This document shows, piece by piece, positions 9,446-17,873 of a stretch of 64,000 nt of DNA; positions within the stretch are counted from its first letter, which is position 1, and each line of letters starts with the position of its first letter. The notes beneath the pieces were generated by a model. That model ran no database searches and was not told the origin of the DNA. It saw nothing but the letters and a program-made list of their open reading frames with translations. This stretch comes from Rossellomorea vietnamensis (GTDB lineage Bacteria; Bacillota; Bacilli; Bacillales; Bacillaceae_B). The translations under genes and the position numbers were made by a program. The stretch lies in contig NZ_CP104558.1 of the NCBI RefSeq assembly GCF_025398035.1, forward strand, positions 1,984,001-2,048,000, written 5' to 3'.

Positions 9446-11207
9446 GAAGATCCCCCTCTCCACTTTTTATGCGCAAGACAATGGTTGTACCTATATTCTC
9501 TTTAGATGTAATGTGATAGGTGAAATGTTCTCCGTAATATAGCTTCAAACGTCCCAGGACATTTTTGAGCCCTATGCTTCGTCCTTTGCTTTCAAGTACT
9601 TGACTGGTTTCATGACGACTCAGGTCACGTTCCAACTCTTCCACAATAGACTCAGGGATCCCTATTCCATTGTCCTCAATCACAATTTCCACCCAGTCAT
9701 CCATTTTCTTCGTCGCAATGCGAAGAACGGCCTCGGTTTTTTCTATGAAGCTATATTTCACAGAATTCTCCACAAGTGGCTGGATAACGAACTTGATGAT
9801 CGGGAGCGTAGAGGCTTCAGGATCTTCCTCAATGGAAACGGAAAGAGCCTCTTCATAGCGCAGCTTTAGAATTTCCATAAACCTCCGTATATAGGTCATT
9901 TCTTCTCCGAGGGTCACCATGTCCGATTCCGTATTGAGGGAATAGCCCATAATCCTCCCTAAATGGATTGTGACATTGATCACCTCTTTGTTCTTCCCTT
10001 GAGCTGCGAGACCACCGATGGTTTCCAGTGTATTATTGAAGAAATGGGGATTGATTTGCAGGAGCAGCGCCTTGTATTCCGCATCCCGTCTGCGGATATT
10101 GGCTTCATATTCAGTTTCGATCAGAGTGTCGAGGCGGTCGGTTGTCTGGCCGAACACATCTACCACATAACCAATCTCATCATTTGCTGTCTTAATGGAA
10201 GGAATCAATTGCTTCGCTTTCTTAAATTCTCCCTTTTCAACCAGCTTCATGGCACCGGTCAATTTCCCCAAAGGCTTTACGATAGTTGAAGAGAAAAGAT
10301 AAGACGCCATGATCGTCAATAAGAATATCCATCCACTCGTCAAAAGGAGATTCCTCTGAAGCTCATTAATCTGAGAGAACAGTTCGGACTTGGTAATTTC
10401 ACTGACCAGCACCCAGTCTCCTACTCTTGCCTTCTGATAGAAAATCATATACTCTTCTTTCTCGAAAGGGACCTCTATTAATCCCGAGCTGTTTGTTTCC
10501 GTCTTAATGGTCTTTAAGCTTTCTTTTACCACCTTCTCTGGTGTATCGATGGTTCCTGACAGCACATTTCGGCCGAGGTTGTCCAGGAGATAGACTCTTC
10601 CGTTCTCACCCAGCTTAATCTTGCTTAAGGCATTCTCAAGAAGGGACGATGGAAAGTTCACCTTGATCACCCCAGATAAATCAAGGGTATTAATATCAAA
10701 GAGGGGTAGAAGATAACTATTCACATGATCCGCTATCAGATCATTATGAGACCGAAGCCAGCGCTGGTCATCTTTATAGAAATCATCGAACCAATCTGTT
10801 TTCTCCAGAGGAGGAAGATTCCCGGCAGTCCCAGTCCCATCATTGAGGTAAACCGATACGGACATCGACTTGGAATTGTTGATCATCATTGAAGATAACT
10901 CCGCCTTTAACTGGTTCTTCATCAGGAGACGTTCAGCATCCGTTGCCTTCCTTTCATCCTCCTCGGACTTGATCCATTCCTGAGTCGTAGGGTTCACCAG
11001 TACCTGCTTTCCTAAATCCTCTGCCTGCGACGTGATCGAATCAATATACAGGGAATACTGCTCCATCATTTCAATCGTCGAACTCGTCGTACGTTCCTCC
11101 ATAATGGACGTAAACCAGTTCGGAATCAGAATCGACAGAACTAGAAAAGGAAAGGTCAGCAGCAAGGTGAAGATCATAAATAATCGGTTGCGAAGTGAGA
11201 AAAACAT
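9420..11207 (-). CDS. YesM-type sensor histidine kinase (LytS/His_kinase family)
   Basis: A 595-residue membrane sensor. A transmembrane helix near residues 11-30, an extracellular Cache-like domain and a second helix near residues 293-310 are followed by a HAMP region (KLTGAMKLVEKGEFK). The phospho-accepting His lies in QINPHFFNNTLETIGGLA, the His_kinase signature. The ATPase domain has the N box FVIQPLVENSVKYSF and the G1 box IEDNGIGIP. It is the first gene of the regulator operon. It probably reads occupancy of the anchored binding protein and phosphorylates the AraC-type regulator. Confidence 0.92.
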   Translation of the reverse strand: MFFSLRNRLFMIFTLLLTFPFLVLSILIPNWFTSIMEERTTSSTIEMMEQYSLYIDSITSQAEDLGKQVLVNPTTQEWIKSEEDERKATDAERLLMKNQLKAELSSMMINNSKSMSVSVYLNDGTGTAGNLPPLEKTDWFDDFYKDDQRWLRSHNDLIADHVNSYLLPLFDINTLDLSGVIKVNFPSSLLENALSKIKLGENGRVYLLDNLGRNVLSGTIDTPEKVVKESLKTIKTETNSSGLIEVPFEKEEYMIFYQKARVGDWVLVSEITKSELFSQINELQRNLLLTSGWIFLLTIMASYLFSSTIVKPLGKLTGAMKLVEKGEFKKAKQLIPSIKTANDEIGYVVDVFGQTTDRLDTLIETEYEANIRRRDAEYKALLLQINPHFFNNTLETIGGLAAQGKNKEVINVTIHLGRIMGYSLNTESDMVTLGEEMTYIRRFMEILKLRYEEALSVSIEEDPEASTLPIIKFVIQPLVENSVKYSFIEKTEAVLRIATKKMDDWVEIVIEDNGIGIPESIVEELERDLSRHETSQVLESKGRSIGLKNVLGRLKLYYGEHFTYHITSKENIGTTIVLRIKSGEGDLHAESDSGR

Positions 11208-11313
11208 ATGGCCTCCATGGTTAATGCAGAATAGGATTCTATTGTTTGAAAAGTGAAACTACTATTCTACTAAATTTACCATAGAATAGGTGGGGTGAAA
11301 AAGGAGAAAATAA

Positions 11314-11340
11314 GAAGCACAGGGACGGTTCTCCCGCTTC
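11314..11340. repeat. Short palindromic repeat of the GGGACGGTTCT family
   Basis: GAAGCACAGGGACGGTTCT followed by CCCGCTTC; the outer GAAGC and GCTTC arms pair. It lies between the kinase gene and the accessory island and is one of about 20 members of this family in the window. Confidence 0.75.
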
Positions 11341-11352
11341 CATTTCACCCAC

Positions 11353-11643
11353 CTAACACCTCATCCTCACCCAACTCCCCCCACTAACCCTCTCCCTCCC
11401 AATCAATCCCCCATCCTCCACCACACCCACCATATCCATCATCACCGCAAACCCCTGATCCACCCCACTCAACACCCCAGCCCTTTTACACCCCTCCCAC
11501 AACTCCCGATAACTCACCAACACATACCCATCCTCACGCCTCTCCCGCTCCTCACCCAACAATCCCACCAACACCCCATACACCTTCAAACTCTCAACCC
11601 GAAAATCCAACTCATTCACCTTCGCATACCCCGTCACCAACAT
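11353..11643 (-). CDS. Hypothetical protein at the edge of the decayed replication module
   Basis: A 96-residue protein that I do not recognise. The start MLVTGYAKV at 11643 is chosen because GGGAGGG lies just upstream; a longer in-frame start would overlap this site. The stretch VLVSYRELWEGCKRAGVL could form a helix-turn-helix-like pair, but this is weak. The sense strand is extremely rich in G and poor in C, far more than any neighbour, which makes chance openness of the frame possible. The gene lies downstream of the phage-type DnaB/DnaD-like genes in the same direction and may be the tail of that module. Confidence 0.4.
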   Translation of the reverse strand: MLVTGYAKVNELDFRVESLKVYGVLVGLLGEERERREDGYVLVSYRELWEGCKRAGVLSGVDQGFAVMMDMVGVVEDGGLIGRERVSGGSWVRMRC

Positions 11644-11698
11644 CCCAATCCCTCCCATTTATCATCAGTGATCCAAGGGGCCTTTCCCCCAGCCCCAC

Positions 11699-12514
11699 TC
11701 AAACCGAAGCAACAGAACCGTCCCCCTGCTTCATCCATCCCCCACGAAACCGCCCAAACTCCCTCACAAACTCCAGCTTCACCGTCCCCACCGGCCCATT
11801 CCGGTTCTTAGCAATCTTCACTTCCACTTCCTGTCCGTTCTTCGAATCCGGATAGTAGTAATCATCCCGATACAGAAACAACACCACATCCGCATCCTGC
11901 TCGATATTCCCTGAGTCACGCAGATCCGACAGCCTCGGCCGCTTATCATCCCTGGCTTCCACTCCCCTCGATAGCTGCGACAACAGAATGATCGGAATCC
12001 CAAACTCCTTCGCCATCCCCTTCAGCTGCTTCGTAATATGCCCAATCGCCAAATCATGCCGGTCTAACCGCTCCTTCACCGTGATCAGCTGCAGGTAATC
12101 AATCACCACGAGAAACGGCTCCGTCGGGTACTCCCGCTTCAGATTCATGATCCGCTGTCTGATCTCCGGCAGGGTGATCATCCCATTTTGCGAGAGTTCA
12201 AGCTTCGCCTTGTACACCGCGTTCATCGCCCCGTGCATCCTCGGCATCTCGTCCTTCGTCAGATACTTATACGGATTCTGCCATTTCATCATGTTGATAT
12301 CCGTGATGCTTGAGAGAAGTCGCTGCATGATCTGCCTCGAACTCATCTCTAAGGAAAACACCATGCTCACCCCTTTCTCCCTCGTGCACTCCCATGCAAG
12401 CTGGATGGCAAAAGCCGTCTTCCCCATGGAAGGTCTCGCCGCCAGAATGATGAGCTCCCCTTCCTTCCACCCTCCCGTCAGCGCATTCAGGCTCTCGAAT
12501 CCCGTCATACTCAC
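11699..12514 (-). pseudogene. DnaB-type replicative helicase, C-terminal ATPase domain only
   Basis: The 271 residues form the RecA-like domain of DnaB. Visible are the start of the domain TGFESLNALTGGW, the Walker A motif ARPSMGKTAFA, Walker B-like FLVVIDYLQLI, the QLSRGVEAR DNA-binding/arginine motif and LRDSGNIEQDADVVLFLYR. The roughly 180-residue N-terminal domain of normal DnaB is absent, and the frame begins at a GTG that overlaps the truncated loader gene upstream. A deletion has most likely joined the 5' end of the loader gene to the 3' half of dnaB. A functional short helicase cannot be ruled out. The DnaD-like and loader-like neighbours indicate a phage or conjugative replication module. 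Confidence 0.7.
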
Positions 12515-12623
12515 AGTCCTTCAGATGCCGAAACCAGATGATCGCCGTATCACGACTGAGCAGCCGGTGAGGATAAGCCCCCTTGATCATCTTCACCAGC
12601 TCCCTGAACTCACCCGAAGTCAT
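12510..12623 (-). pseudogene. Truncated helicase-loader/inhibitor (G39P-like) start
   Basis: The first 38 or so residues, MTSGEFRELVKMIKGAYP followed by a Trp-containing helix and HLKDCEYDG, resemble the N-terminus of the small phage helicase-loader inhibitors of the G39P type. Beyond about residue 40 the frame is an out-of-frame reading of the DnaB sequence, so the gene has lost its 3' part. Its ATG overlaps the stop of the DnaD-like gene (ATGA), the normal coupling in such modules. The family assignment rests on a short stretch and is tentative. Confidence 0.4.
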
Positions 12624-13474
12624 GCCTCCGTCACAATCTCCTCAAGCCCGTCCAAGAAGTCATCCATGTCCTGCATCGCTTCCCGGGGAGTGATATACCC
12701 CTCAAGAGCCTTCTCCAAATACTTCGGACTGTTGATTGTCAGTTTCGGATTAATGCTCTGCTGTCTGTCAAACTCCTCATCCATGAACACAATCAGCTCC
12801 TCCGTCGACAACTCGCTCAAACTGATCCGCTCCATCGCCACATAATCCATCGGCGTCAAGATCAGTCCTCTCTCCCTCCTGCCAACGAAATGCCCGATCA
12901 GCGCCTGCAGCCTATTTACATCCTTAGTGTCTCTAGTGGCAGTGGTGTTGATGTTGTTGTTCTCTAAGATCTCTTCTTTCTCTAATTTCTTAAGTCTGTT
13001 TGCAGGTTCTCTCCGCACCTGTTTCACATCCTTTTCGCCGCACGAAGACCCTCCGGAACCAGCCCCATCATCAGGCTGATCATCACCGGATTCCTCACGT
13101 CCCTCTTCCTTCTTAGACATCCCCACTCAACTCAAATACTCCGCACAGGCAAAATCTTTCGTCGGTCTCAGCGTAAACACATACCCATGCTCATACTTCT
13201 CCGCCTTCAACCACCCACACTTCTCCAACCGCTTAATAGAACGCTGAATCCGCGAATGCGAATACTCATCAATCTTCTTCCCATTATAGAACCACAGATC
13301 CTCCCGCAGCTTCCGGAGCGAACGCACATACTGCCTCTCCCCAACCTGAACCCCACCTTGATACGTTGCATTCAACAGAATCAACACATACAACCGAAGA
13401 TCCTCCGGGTGGTGAAACGTCTCCTTATCCAACATACCTGTCTCCAACTTTCTCCATCCATTCATTACAATCAC
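12620..13474 (-). pseudogene. DnaD-like phage replication protein, copy 1, interrupted by an in-frame TGA
   Basis: Compared with the intact copy at 23282-24136, the Trp codon in EYLSWMGMSK has become TGA near 13127, with GTG following. This gives a 115-residue N-terminal part (13127-13474, winged-helix-like, starting MIVMNGWRKLETGML) and a 168-residue C-terminal part (12620-13126). The N-terminal part would bind DNA; the C-terminal part, after a Ser/Gly/Glu-rich linker, ends in an all-alpha region containing RGLILTPMDYVAMERISLSE. A good GGAG precedes the first start. Two separate proteins coupled by TGAGTG are possible, but decay is more likely given the broken genes downstream. Confidence 0.7.
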
Positions 13475-13556
13475 TCCTCATTCATTTTGGTTTCACCCTT
13501 TATATAGGGGGATGGGAGTGAAAGGGACACCCTATGGATAAATTTTATATAAAAAA

Positions 13557-13579
13557 ACATTCGGGTGGGGTCCGAATGT
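13557..13579 (-). terminator. Hairpin upstream of DnaD-like copy 1 (part of R1)
   Basis: ACATTCGG and CCGAATGT form a perfect 8-bp stem with a GC-rich loop; on the minus strand a T-run follows. The same hairpin is present in the right copy. It would stop transcripts entering from upstream. Confidence 0.7.
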
Positions 13580-13585
13580 TTGAAA

Positions 13586-13616
13586 GGGAAGCACGGGGAC
13601 GGTTCTCATGCTTCCC
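13586..13616. repeat. Short palindromic repeat of the GGGGACGGTTCT family
   Basis: GGGAAGCACGGGGACGGTT followed by CTCATGCTTCCC; GGGAAGC pairs with GCTTCCC. It lies just outside the left direct repeat, at the edge of the cargo segment. The rest of the gap up to 13950 holds no supported gene. Confidence 0.8.
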
Positions 13617-13950
13617 CTTATGATCTCTGAATTAAAATTCCGCTTAAATGATTCTAATTTATGGTATAATTAGTTACTGTTGATCAGGATGACTTGATAG
13701 AAATAATGATAACAAGGGACGACAAATTCCTTAATGAAGAAGGACTAAGAGATTACTTTTGTTTAATAGGTTCTTTACGATCAAATTGGCTAGTCACCTT
13801 TTCTATCCCACGAAAGGCCCACTTCAGCATAAGTTTTGATGGAATACCCCAACAAATACATATTCAATCTATGCTCCCATAGTAAGGACCGACCCAACAG
13901 AAAATAAAATTAGAAGATAAGCGAAACCAAAAAAGGTAAGGAGCTTTTCC

Positions 13951-14448
13951 ATGAAGGTATCTCATTCAAAACGCTTTTCCCGGCTTAAGATCATACTGAT
14001 TATTTTATTCGTTATGATAATTATAGGTAGATTTACGTTAACCACAGCACAGATTGAGGGTGAATCAATGCTCCCTACGTTTTTTACCGGTGACAAAGTA
14101 TTTATTTCTAAATTCAGTTTGATTGACCGATTTGATATAATTGTTTTCAATTCTCCAATTGAGAGTCATGTTCATATTAAAAGGGTAATTGGAATGCCCG
14201 GGGATGAAGTCCAAGTGAAAAATGATGTGTTGTATGTGAATGGGAAAAAATATAAAGAAACCTATCTCAATGAACATTCAACAGAGGACTTAAAAGTTAC
14301 AGTTCCCGAGGGAAAACTCTATGTTATGGGCGACAACCGTCGAGAGAGTAACGATAGTCGTCTTTACGGATTTATATCCAAAGAGGCAGTCATAGGAGAA
14401 GTGAAATTGAAATATTCTCCACTTAACCAATTGTCCATATTTAATTAA
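13951..14448 (+). CDS. Type I signal peptidase (SipS-like)
   Basis: The 165-residue protein has one N-terminal transmembrane helix (about residues 12-32), then the catalytic serine in EGESMLPT (Ser39) and the general-base lysine in HIKRVIGMPGDEV (Lys77), with the conserved box GDNRRESNDSRLYGF near the C-terminus. It would cleave secretory signal peptides on the outer membrane face. AAGGAG lies in front of the start. It is an extra, AT-rich copy inside the cargo segment, divergent from the lipoprotein and secreted-protein genes. It may process the secreted protein at 16304-16804; a direct role in the RiPP pathway is possible but unsupported. Confidence 0.9.
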   Translation: MKVSHSKRFSRLKIILIILFVMIIIGRFTLTTAQIEGESMLPTFFTGDKVFISKFSLIDRFDIIVFNSPIESHVHIKRVIGMPGDEVQVKNDVLYVNGKKYKETYLNEHSTEDLKVTVPEGKLYVMGDNRRESNDSRLYGFISKEAVIGEVKLKYSPLNQLSIFN

Positions 14449-14521
14449 AGACCTCTAAGTGGGTCGTGTATATTCTTAATAGGCATAAATGCCAGCTAGA
14501 AACCTTAAAGTTGAAAACAAA

Positions 14522-14559
14522 AGCCCTGCAAGATAACTATAATGTTAACTTGCAGGGCT
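14522..14559 (+). terminator. Terminator after the signal peptidase gene
   Basis: AGCCCTGCAAG and CTTGCAGGGCT form a perfect 11-bp stem, followed by CTTTCATAT on the plus strand and preceded by an A-rich stretch. It lies between two convergent genes and may work in both directions. Confidence 0.75.
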
Positions 14560-14699
14560 CTTTCATATAATATGGAAGGGTTGAGTCCAAATAAACCACT
14601 TGATTAAATTAGTATCTTTTTCATATTTGATGATTATGCGAATAGCTTAAAAATATATTTGACTTAGGCTTTTAGCAGTATTTACGCCGAGACTTTCAT

Positions 14700-16241
14700 T
14701 CATTCCTCTTCACCCTCACCAATAATATCCAAGGCTTTTATTGCGACGAATATTTCATCAGGCACCTTTGAAGAATCTACAGTATCCTGTAGCTTTTTAC
14801 GCGTTTTTTCCTCATCAATTTTTATCAATTGCTTTTGGCTAATTTGATTTATTCTCAATGACATATAAGTATCATACGTATTTTGTGGGATTAATTTAGT
14901 ATTAATGTTAGAAGCGTTCTTTGCAGAAAAACGATTTAAAAGAACGTTGAGATACAAATAGACATAGTCATTTTCCTCTTTATAATTTTCTTCTACAAAC
15001 TCATATAAAGCTATTTGAATATCCTCATTCACAAATCTTTTTACATCCTTTTCAACGCCTAAATTATTTGCAGTTTCTAATAAGATTAAGATGATGCTAG
15101 GATTTAGTGTTTCTTTGTTTATTTCTTTTTCCAAACTCTTTACAGTGAATTCCTTTATTTCTTCAAGTTTAGTTTCATCTTCTACTATCTTATAACTATT
15201 TACTACACTTGGTAGATATAAAAATAGATACTCCCAATCATTCTTTATTTCAACAAATGCTGAATCCAGGAACTTCTGTAAGGAAGGCTTATTGAAATAA
15301 TCAACCGAATGATAATGGTTAGCTATAGTGATACCTTGCTCAGTAGCTGCTAAATTAATAGTTGAACTAGGATTACTCCATCCATTCTCTAATGACATAC
15401 TTACTAAGAAATCAATGATCACTTTTTTATCCTTTTCACTAATGGAATCTTCAAAAACAGACAAAAAATAAAATAAAAATTCAGTGTTAACTTTATTATT
15501 CATATAGTCTTCTATTACCATTTTTACTTCTTTAGATTTGACAGTATGAGTAAAATCTTTACCTGATATCTGTTTCAGGTAATATAAGTCAAGAAGGCTT
15601 TGGAAATTCAAATCACCTATCTCAATATTATTATTAAGCTGATTTAAGGTATCTTTACTAATATCATGTCCCAATAAATGATAGAGATATGCATAATAGA
15701 CTACCTTATCGTTAATAGCCTTTTCTAATAAATCCTTATGATCAAAATCACCAAATGAAGATAAATTGAGATACTTTTTTGATAAAATTAATACTTCATT
15801 TGCTTCTTTGTTATTCCCAAGTTGAATTAAACTGTTCGTTTTCTCTAAGTAATTGATTATTTCTTTTCGGTTTTCATTGGAAATATCAAACTGATCTTTC
15901 AAATATAAATATTTCATTAACTTTCCTTCTGATTCGCTCCGTTCGTCCCCATCTAACATTAATTCATCTGTATTTATCTTATCAATCCAACTCACTAGTC
16001 CATCTTTATTATGTATTTTAATATTATATGTATCTAGTATTTTCACTACCCAATAAGTATTGTTTAGATCTGGTTTTTCATTATTCGTAAAACCACTTTC
16101 AAAGTCACTATCCAGATAATTCAATTTTGATTTCAATAACAAGTCTTGAACATTTTCGTTTAATGCCTTTTTTTCAACAGGATCGCTCATACACCCTGTA
16201 AGTAACATGATTATAATTGAATAGATGATAAATTTCTTCAT
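14700..16241 (-). CDS. Large hypothetical lipoprotein
   Basis: The protein begins MKKFIIYSIIIMLLTGCMSD: a lipoprotein signal peptide with lipobox LLTGC, so it is anchored on the outer membrane face. The start at 16241 is preferred because GGAGG sits directly before it; an in-frame ATG 15 bp upstream does not have this. The remaining roughly 500 residues are helix-rich and very rich in Lys, Glu, Asn and Leu, with no family I recognise; an alpha/alpha-barrel or repeat fold is conceivable. It follows the secreted protein gene behind a strong hairpin and ends convergent with the signal peptidase gene. An immunity or receptor role for the secreted protein is speculation. Confidence 0.75.
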   Translation of the reverse strand: MKKFIIYSIIIMLLTGCMSDPVEKKALNENVQDLLLKSKLNYLDSDFESGFTNNEKPDLNNTYWVVKILDTYNIKIHNKDGLVSWIDKINTDELMLDGDERSESEGKLMKYLYLKDQFDISNENRKEIINYLEKTNSLIQLGNNKEANEVLILSKKYLNLSSFGDFDHKDLLEKAINDKVVYYAYLYHLLGHDISKDTLNQLNNNIEIGDLNFQSLLDLYYLKQISGKDFTHTVKSKEVKMVIEDYMNNKVNTEFLFYFLSVFEDSISEKDKKVIIDFLVSMSLENGWSNPSSTINLAATEQGITIANHYHSVDYFNKPSLQKFLDSAFVEIKNDWEYLFLYLPSVVNSYKIVEDETKLEEIKEFTVKSLEKEINKETLNPSIILILLETANNLGVEKDVKRFVNEDIQIALYEFVEENYKEENDYVYLYLNVLLNRFSAKNASNINTKLIPQNTYDTYMSLRINQISQKQLIKIDEEKTRKKLQDTVDSSKVPDEIFVAIKALDIIGEGEEE

Positions 16242-16260
16242 GTAAACCTCCAACAAATGA

Positions 16261-16296
16261 AAACCTCAATTAGTTACGAATAACTAATTGAGGTTT
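16261..16296 (-). terminator. Perfect long hairpin between secreted-protein and lipoprotein genes
   Basis: AAACCTCAATTAGTT and AACTAATTGAGGTTT form a perfect 15-bp stem with a six-base loop. The following minus-strand sequence is moderately T-rich. It starts 7 bp after the stop of the secreted-protein gene and lies just before the lipoprotein ribosome binding site, so it should lower lipoprotein expression relative to the secreted protein. Confidence 0.7.
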
Positions 16297-16303
16297 ATAT
16301 TCA

Positions 16304-16804
16304 TTAAAATACTCTAGTATATCCATCGATATCTGATTTAAAACCATTACTCACATCGATATAAGCTGATGGGTATATTCGAATACTCGTAATTGTTCCT
16401 GCTACAGGAACAACATCTTTGTAAGATACTGAAACTACTGTTCTATATCCTGTTGCATAACCACTGTATGTGGTATTTTTAGCGAAGTCTGCTGTTTCAG
16501 AAGAGTATGTACCAAACCATGATCTTTGAGAATGTTCTGCATATCCAGTAACCCAAGCAGAATCAATTGTTGGACTTCCACCGAAAGCGTCTTCAAGGTT
16601 AAGTGCACCCCAACCATTATATGTAAGAGTTCCAGCTCCTAGCTTAACAGTTCCCTGCGTTGCCAATTTAACTCCACCATGACTTGCCGCGTGAGTTGAA
16701 TAATTCCAACTCGCACTTGTAAATGCAGCACTTGCGCTACTAGAAAAAAGTGCTCCGAACGCTAAAAAGGATAAGACAAAAATTACAGACATTTTTTTTC
16801 TCAT
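16304..16804 (-). CDS. Secreted hypothetical protein with Sec signal peptide
   Basis: A 166-residue protein with a clear signal peptide: MRKKMSV, a hydrophobic core and the cleavage motif SSSASA-A near residue 27. The mature part (about 139 residues) has no cysteine and is rich in Gly, Ser, Thr, Tyr and aromatic residues (SWNYSTHAASHGG, YNGWGALNL, WVTGYAEHSQRSWFGTYSS), which suggests a beta-rich secreted protein. I do not recognise the family; a bacteriocin-like or cell-surface protein is possible. A GAGGTGAGC-type ribosome binding site precedes the start. It forms a unit with the downstream lipoprotein through the long hairpin. Confidence 0.75.
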   Translation of the reverse strand: MRKKMSVIFVLSFLAFGALFSSSASAAFTSASWNYSTHAASHGGVKLATQGTVKLGAGTLTYNGWGALNLEDAFGGSPTIDSAWVTGYAEHSQRSWFGTYSSETADFAKNTTYSGYATGYRTVVSVSYKDVVPVAGTITSIRIYPSAYIDVSNGFKSDIDGYTRVF

Positions 16805-17111
16805 ATGCTCACCTCCTATCTGTTTCTATTATTACTAATTATTTCAAAAACCTCAAAGCACATATATACTTATAAAACCAACTGACCGCTAGTAAAAATA
16901 CATAGTTCTACTATTTTCTACATATTCTTATAAATTCTATTCTTCTAAGAATAATCTTCTATAGAAACAATTTATAAGTCATTACGCCCTTGAAATTTTT
17001 ATCATACCTATAATACTTTTAGAACCAAATCCCTCAGTCAAGGAGATCTCTTGGTGGGAATTCTGGTATGAATTATATATTAAATGAATTTTTTTAGTGA
17101 AGATTTCAGAA

Positions 17112-17151
17112 AAGAAAAAAGCAAGAACCCACCTATAGTTGGGTCCTTGCT
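17112..17151 (-). terminator. Terminator of the RiPP operon
   Basis: AGCAAGGACCCA pairs with TGGGTTCTTGCT on the minus strand, followed by TTTTTTC. It lies about 110 bp after the oxygenase gene, the last gene of the operon. The remaining 300 bp up to the secreted-protein gene start at 16804 show no gene. Confidence 0.85.
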
Positions 17152-17258
17152 CTTTTGAAGATAGAGGTTACTATGTTAATCTGTACAGATTATTCCATTG
17201 GTTATAGATACAGTTTTCCGAGAGCAGTTGGAGTAATCTATGGTTGACTATTACCTAC

Positions 17259-17870
17259 TTAGTTTTCCTCATTGAAGAAGAAATTATGTGATAATCTTGC
17301 ATTTTCTCTTGTATCACCAAATTGTTCCGTGACTGAATGAAAATATTTCGAACCTTTTAATAACACCAACCTGTTAAATTTCATCGGTACAAATTCAATC
17401 AATTCCCATTTATTCATATCATTTGTATCTGGATAAACTACTTTTTGATCAAGATCTTTAATGCTGGAGTACCCTTTCTTGTTCAATTCTCCCTGTGCAG
17501 GAACACAAGTTAAGCCGCTATCCATATGCTTATAGACTCCCAGTCCCCCTTCACAATGTTCATCCAGTGTAAGGTATACAATTGCACTCCAGGTCGCTTT
17601 ATCTAAGTGAACAGAAGAAAGAGACTCTGAATTTCGAAGAGAATACCGAAACTTTCCATACGTTAATTGATGAGGATTAATTTCAATATCACGCTCTAAG
17701 TACTTAGAAAACTTAGTTTTGTACATTTGATTATAAAAAGAGTGTTTACTTTCAAAGCCAGGTACATTCTTATTAACAAATTGTAAATACTCTGCTTCCA
17801 ACGCCAAATTTCGTATATTATATGGGTTATCATAAAAATCATCTACCACAATCAGATCTGTTTTTTCCAT
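17259..17870 (-). CDS. 2OG-Fe(II)-oxygenase-like protein (DUF6445-like), putative RiPP tailoring enzyme
   Basis: The 203-residue protein has the arrangement of a double-stranded beta-helix dioxygenase. HLD (His88, Asp90) and YFHS (His178) would bind iron, and an arginine at about residue 192 in ENARLSHNFFF would bind 2-oxoglutarate. Regions between them (WSAIVYLTLDE, GGLGVYKH, FNRLVLLKGSKYFHS) match the core strands of this fold. It starts 4 bp after the MFS gene and is the last gene of the operon. It most likely hydroxylates a residue in the repeat peptide, for example Pro, Asp or Trp. The fold is supported by the motif; the substrate is inferred from context only. Confidence 0.65.
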   Translation of the reverse strand: MEKTDLIVVDDFYDNPYNIRNLALEAEYLQFVNKNVPGFESKHSFYNQMYKTKFSKYLERDIEINPHQLTYGKFRYSLRNSESLSSVHLDKATWSAIVYLTLDEHCEGGLGVYKHMDSGLTCVPAQGELNKKGYSSIKDLDQKVVYPDTNDMNKWELIEFVPMKFNRLVLLKGSKYFHSVTEQFGDTRENARLSHNFFFNEEN

Positions 17871-17873
17871 TGC

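Larger units (their letters stand above)
12619..13581. repeat. Long direct repeat, left copy (R1)
   Basis: This about 960-bp segment recurs in the same orientation at 23281-24244, covering the whole DnaD-like gene, its upstream region and a terminator hairpin. The copies are very similar but not identical: there is a 15-bp indel in the N-terminal half, a diverged low-complexity stretch in the middle and scattered substitutions. Together the copies bracket 9.7 kb that includes the RiPP operon. Confidence 0.9.

Noticed and set aside
13187..13507. Plus-strand frames rich in Leu/Pro/Ile opposite both DnaD-like copies
   Set aside because: Shadow frames caused by purine-rich sense codons of the DnaD-like gene; low-complexity product and no start signal.
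13694..13882. Plus-strand 62-codon frame before the signal peptidase gene
   Set aside because: TTG start without a ribosome binding site, no recognisable pattern, overlaps likely promoter sequence.
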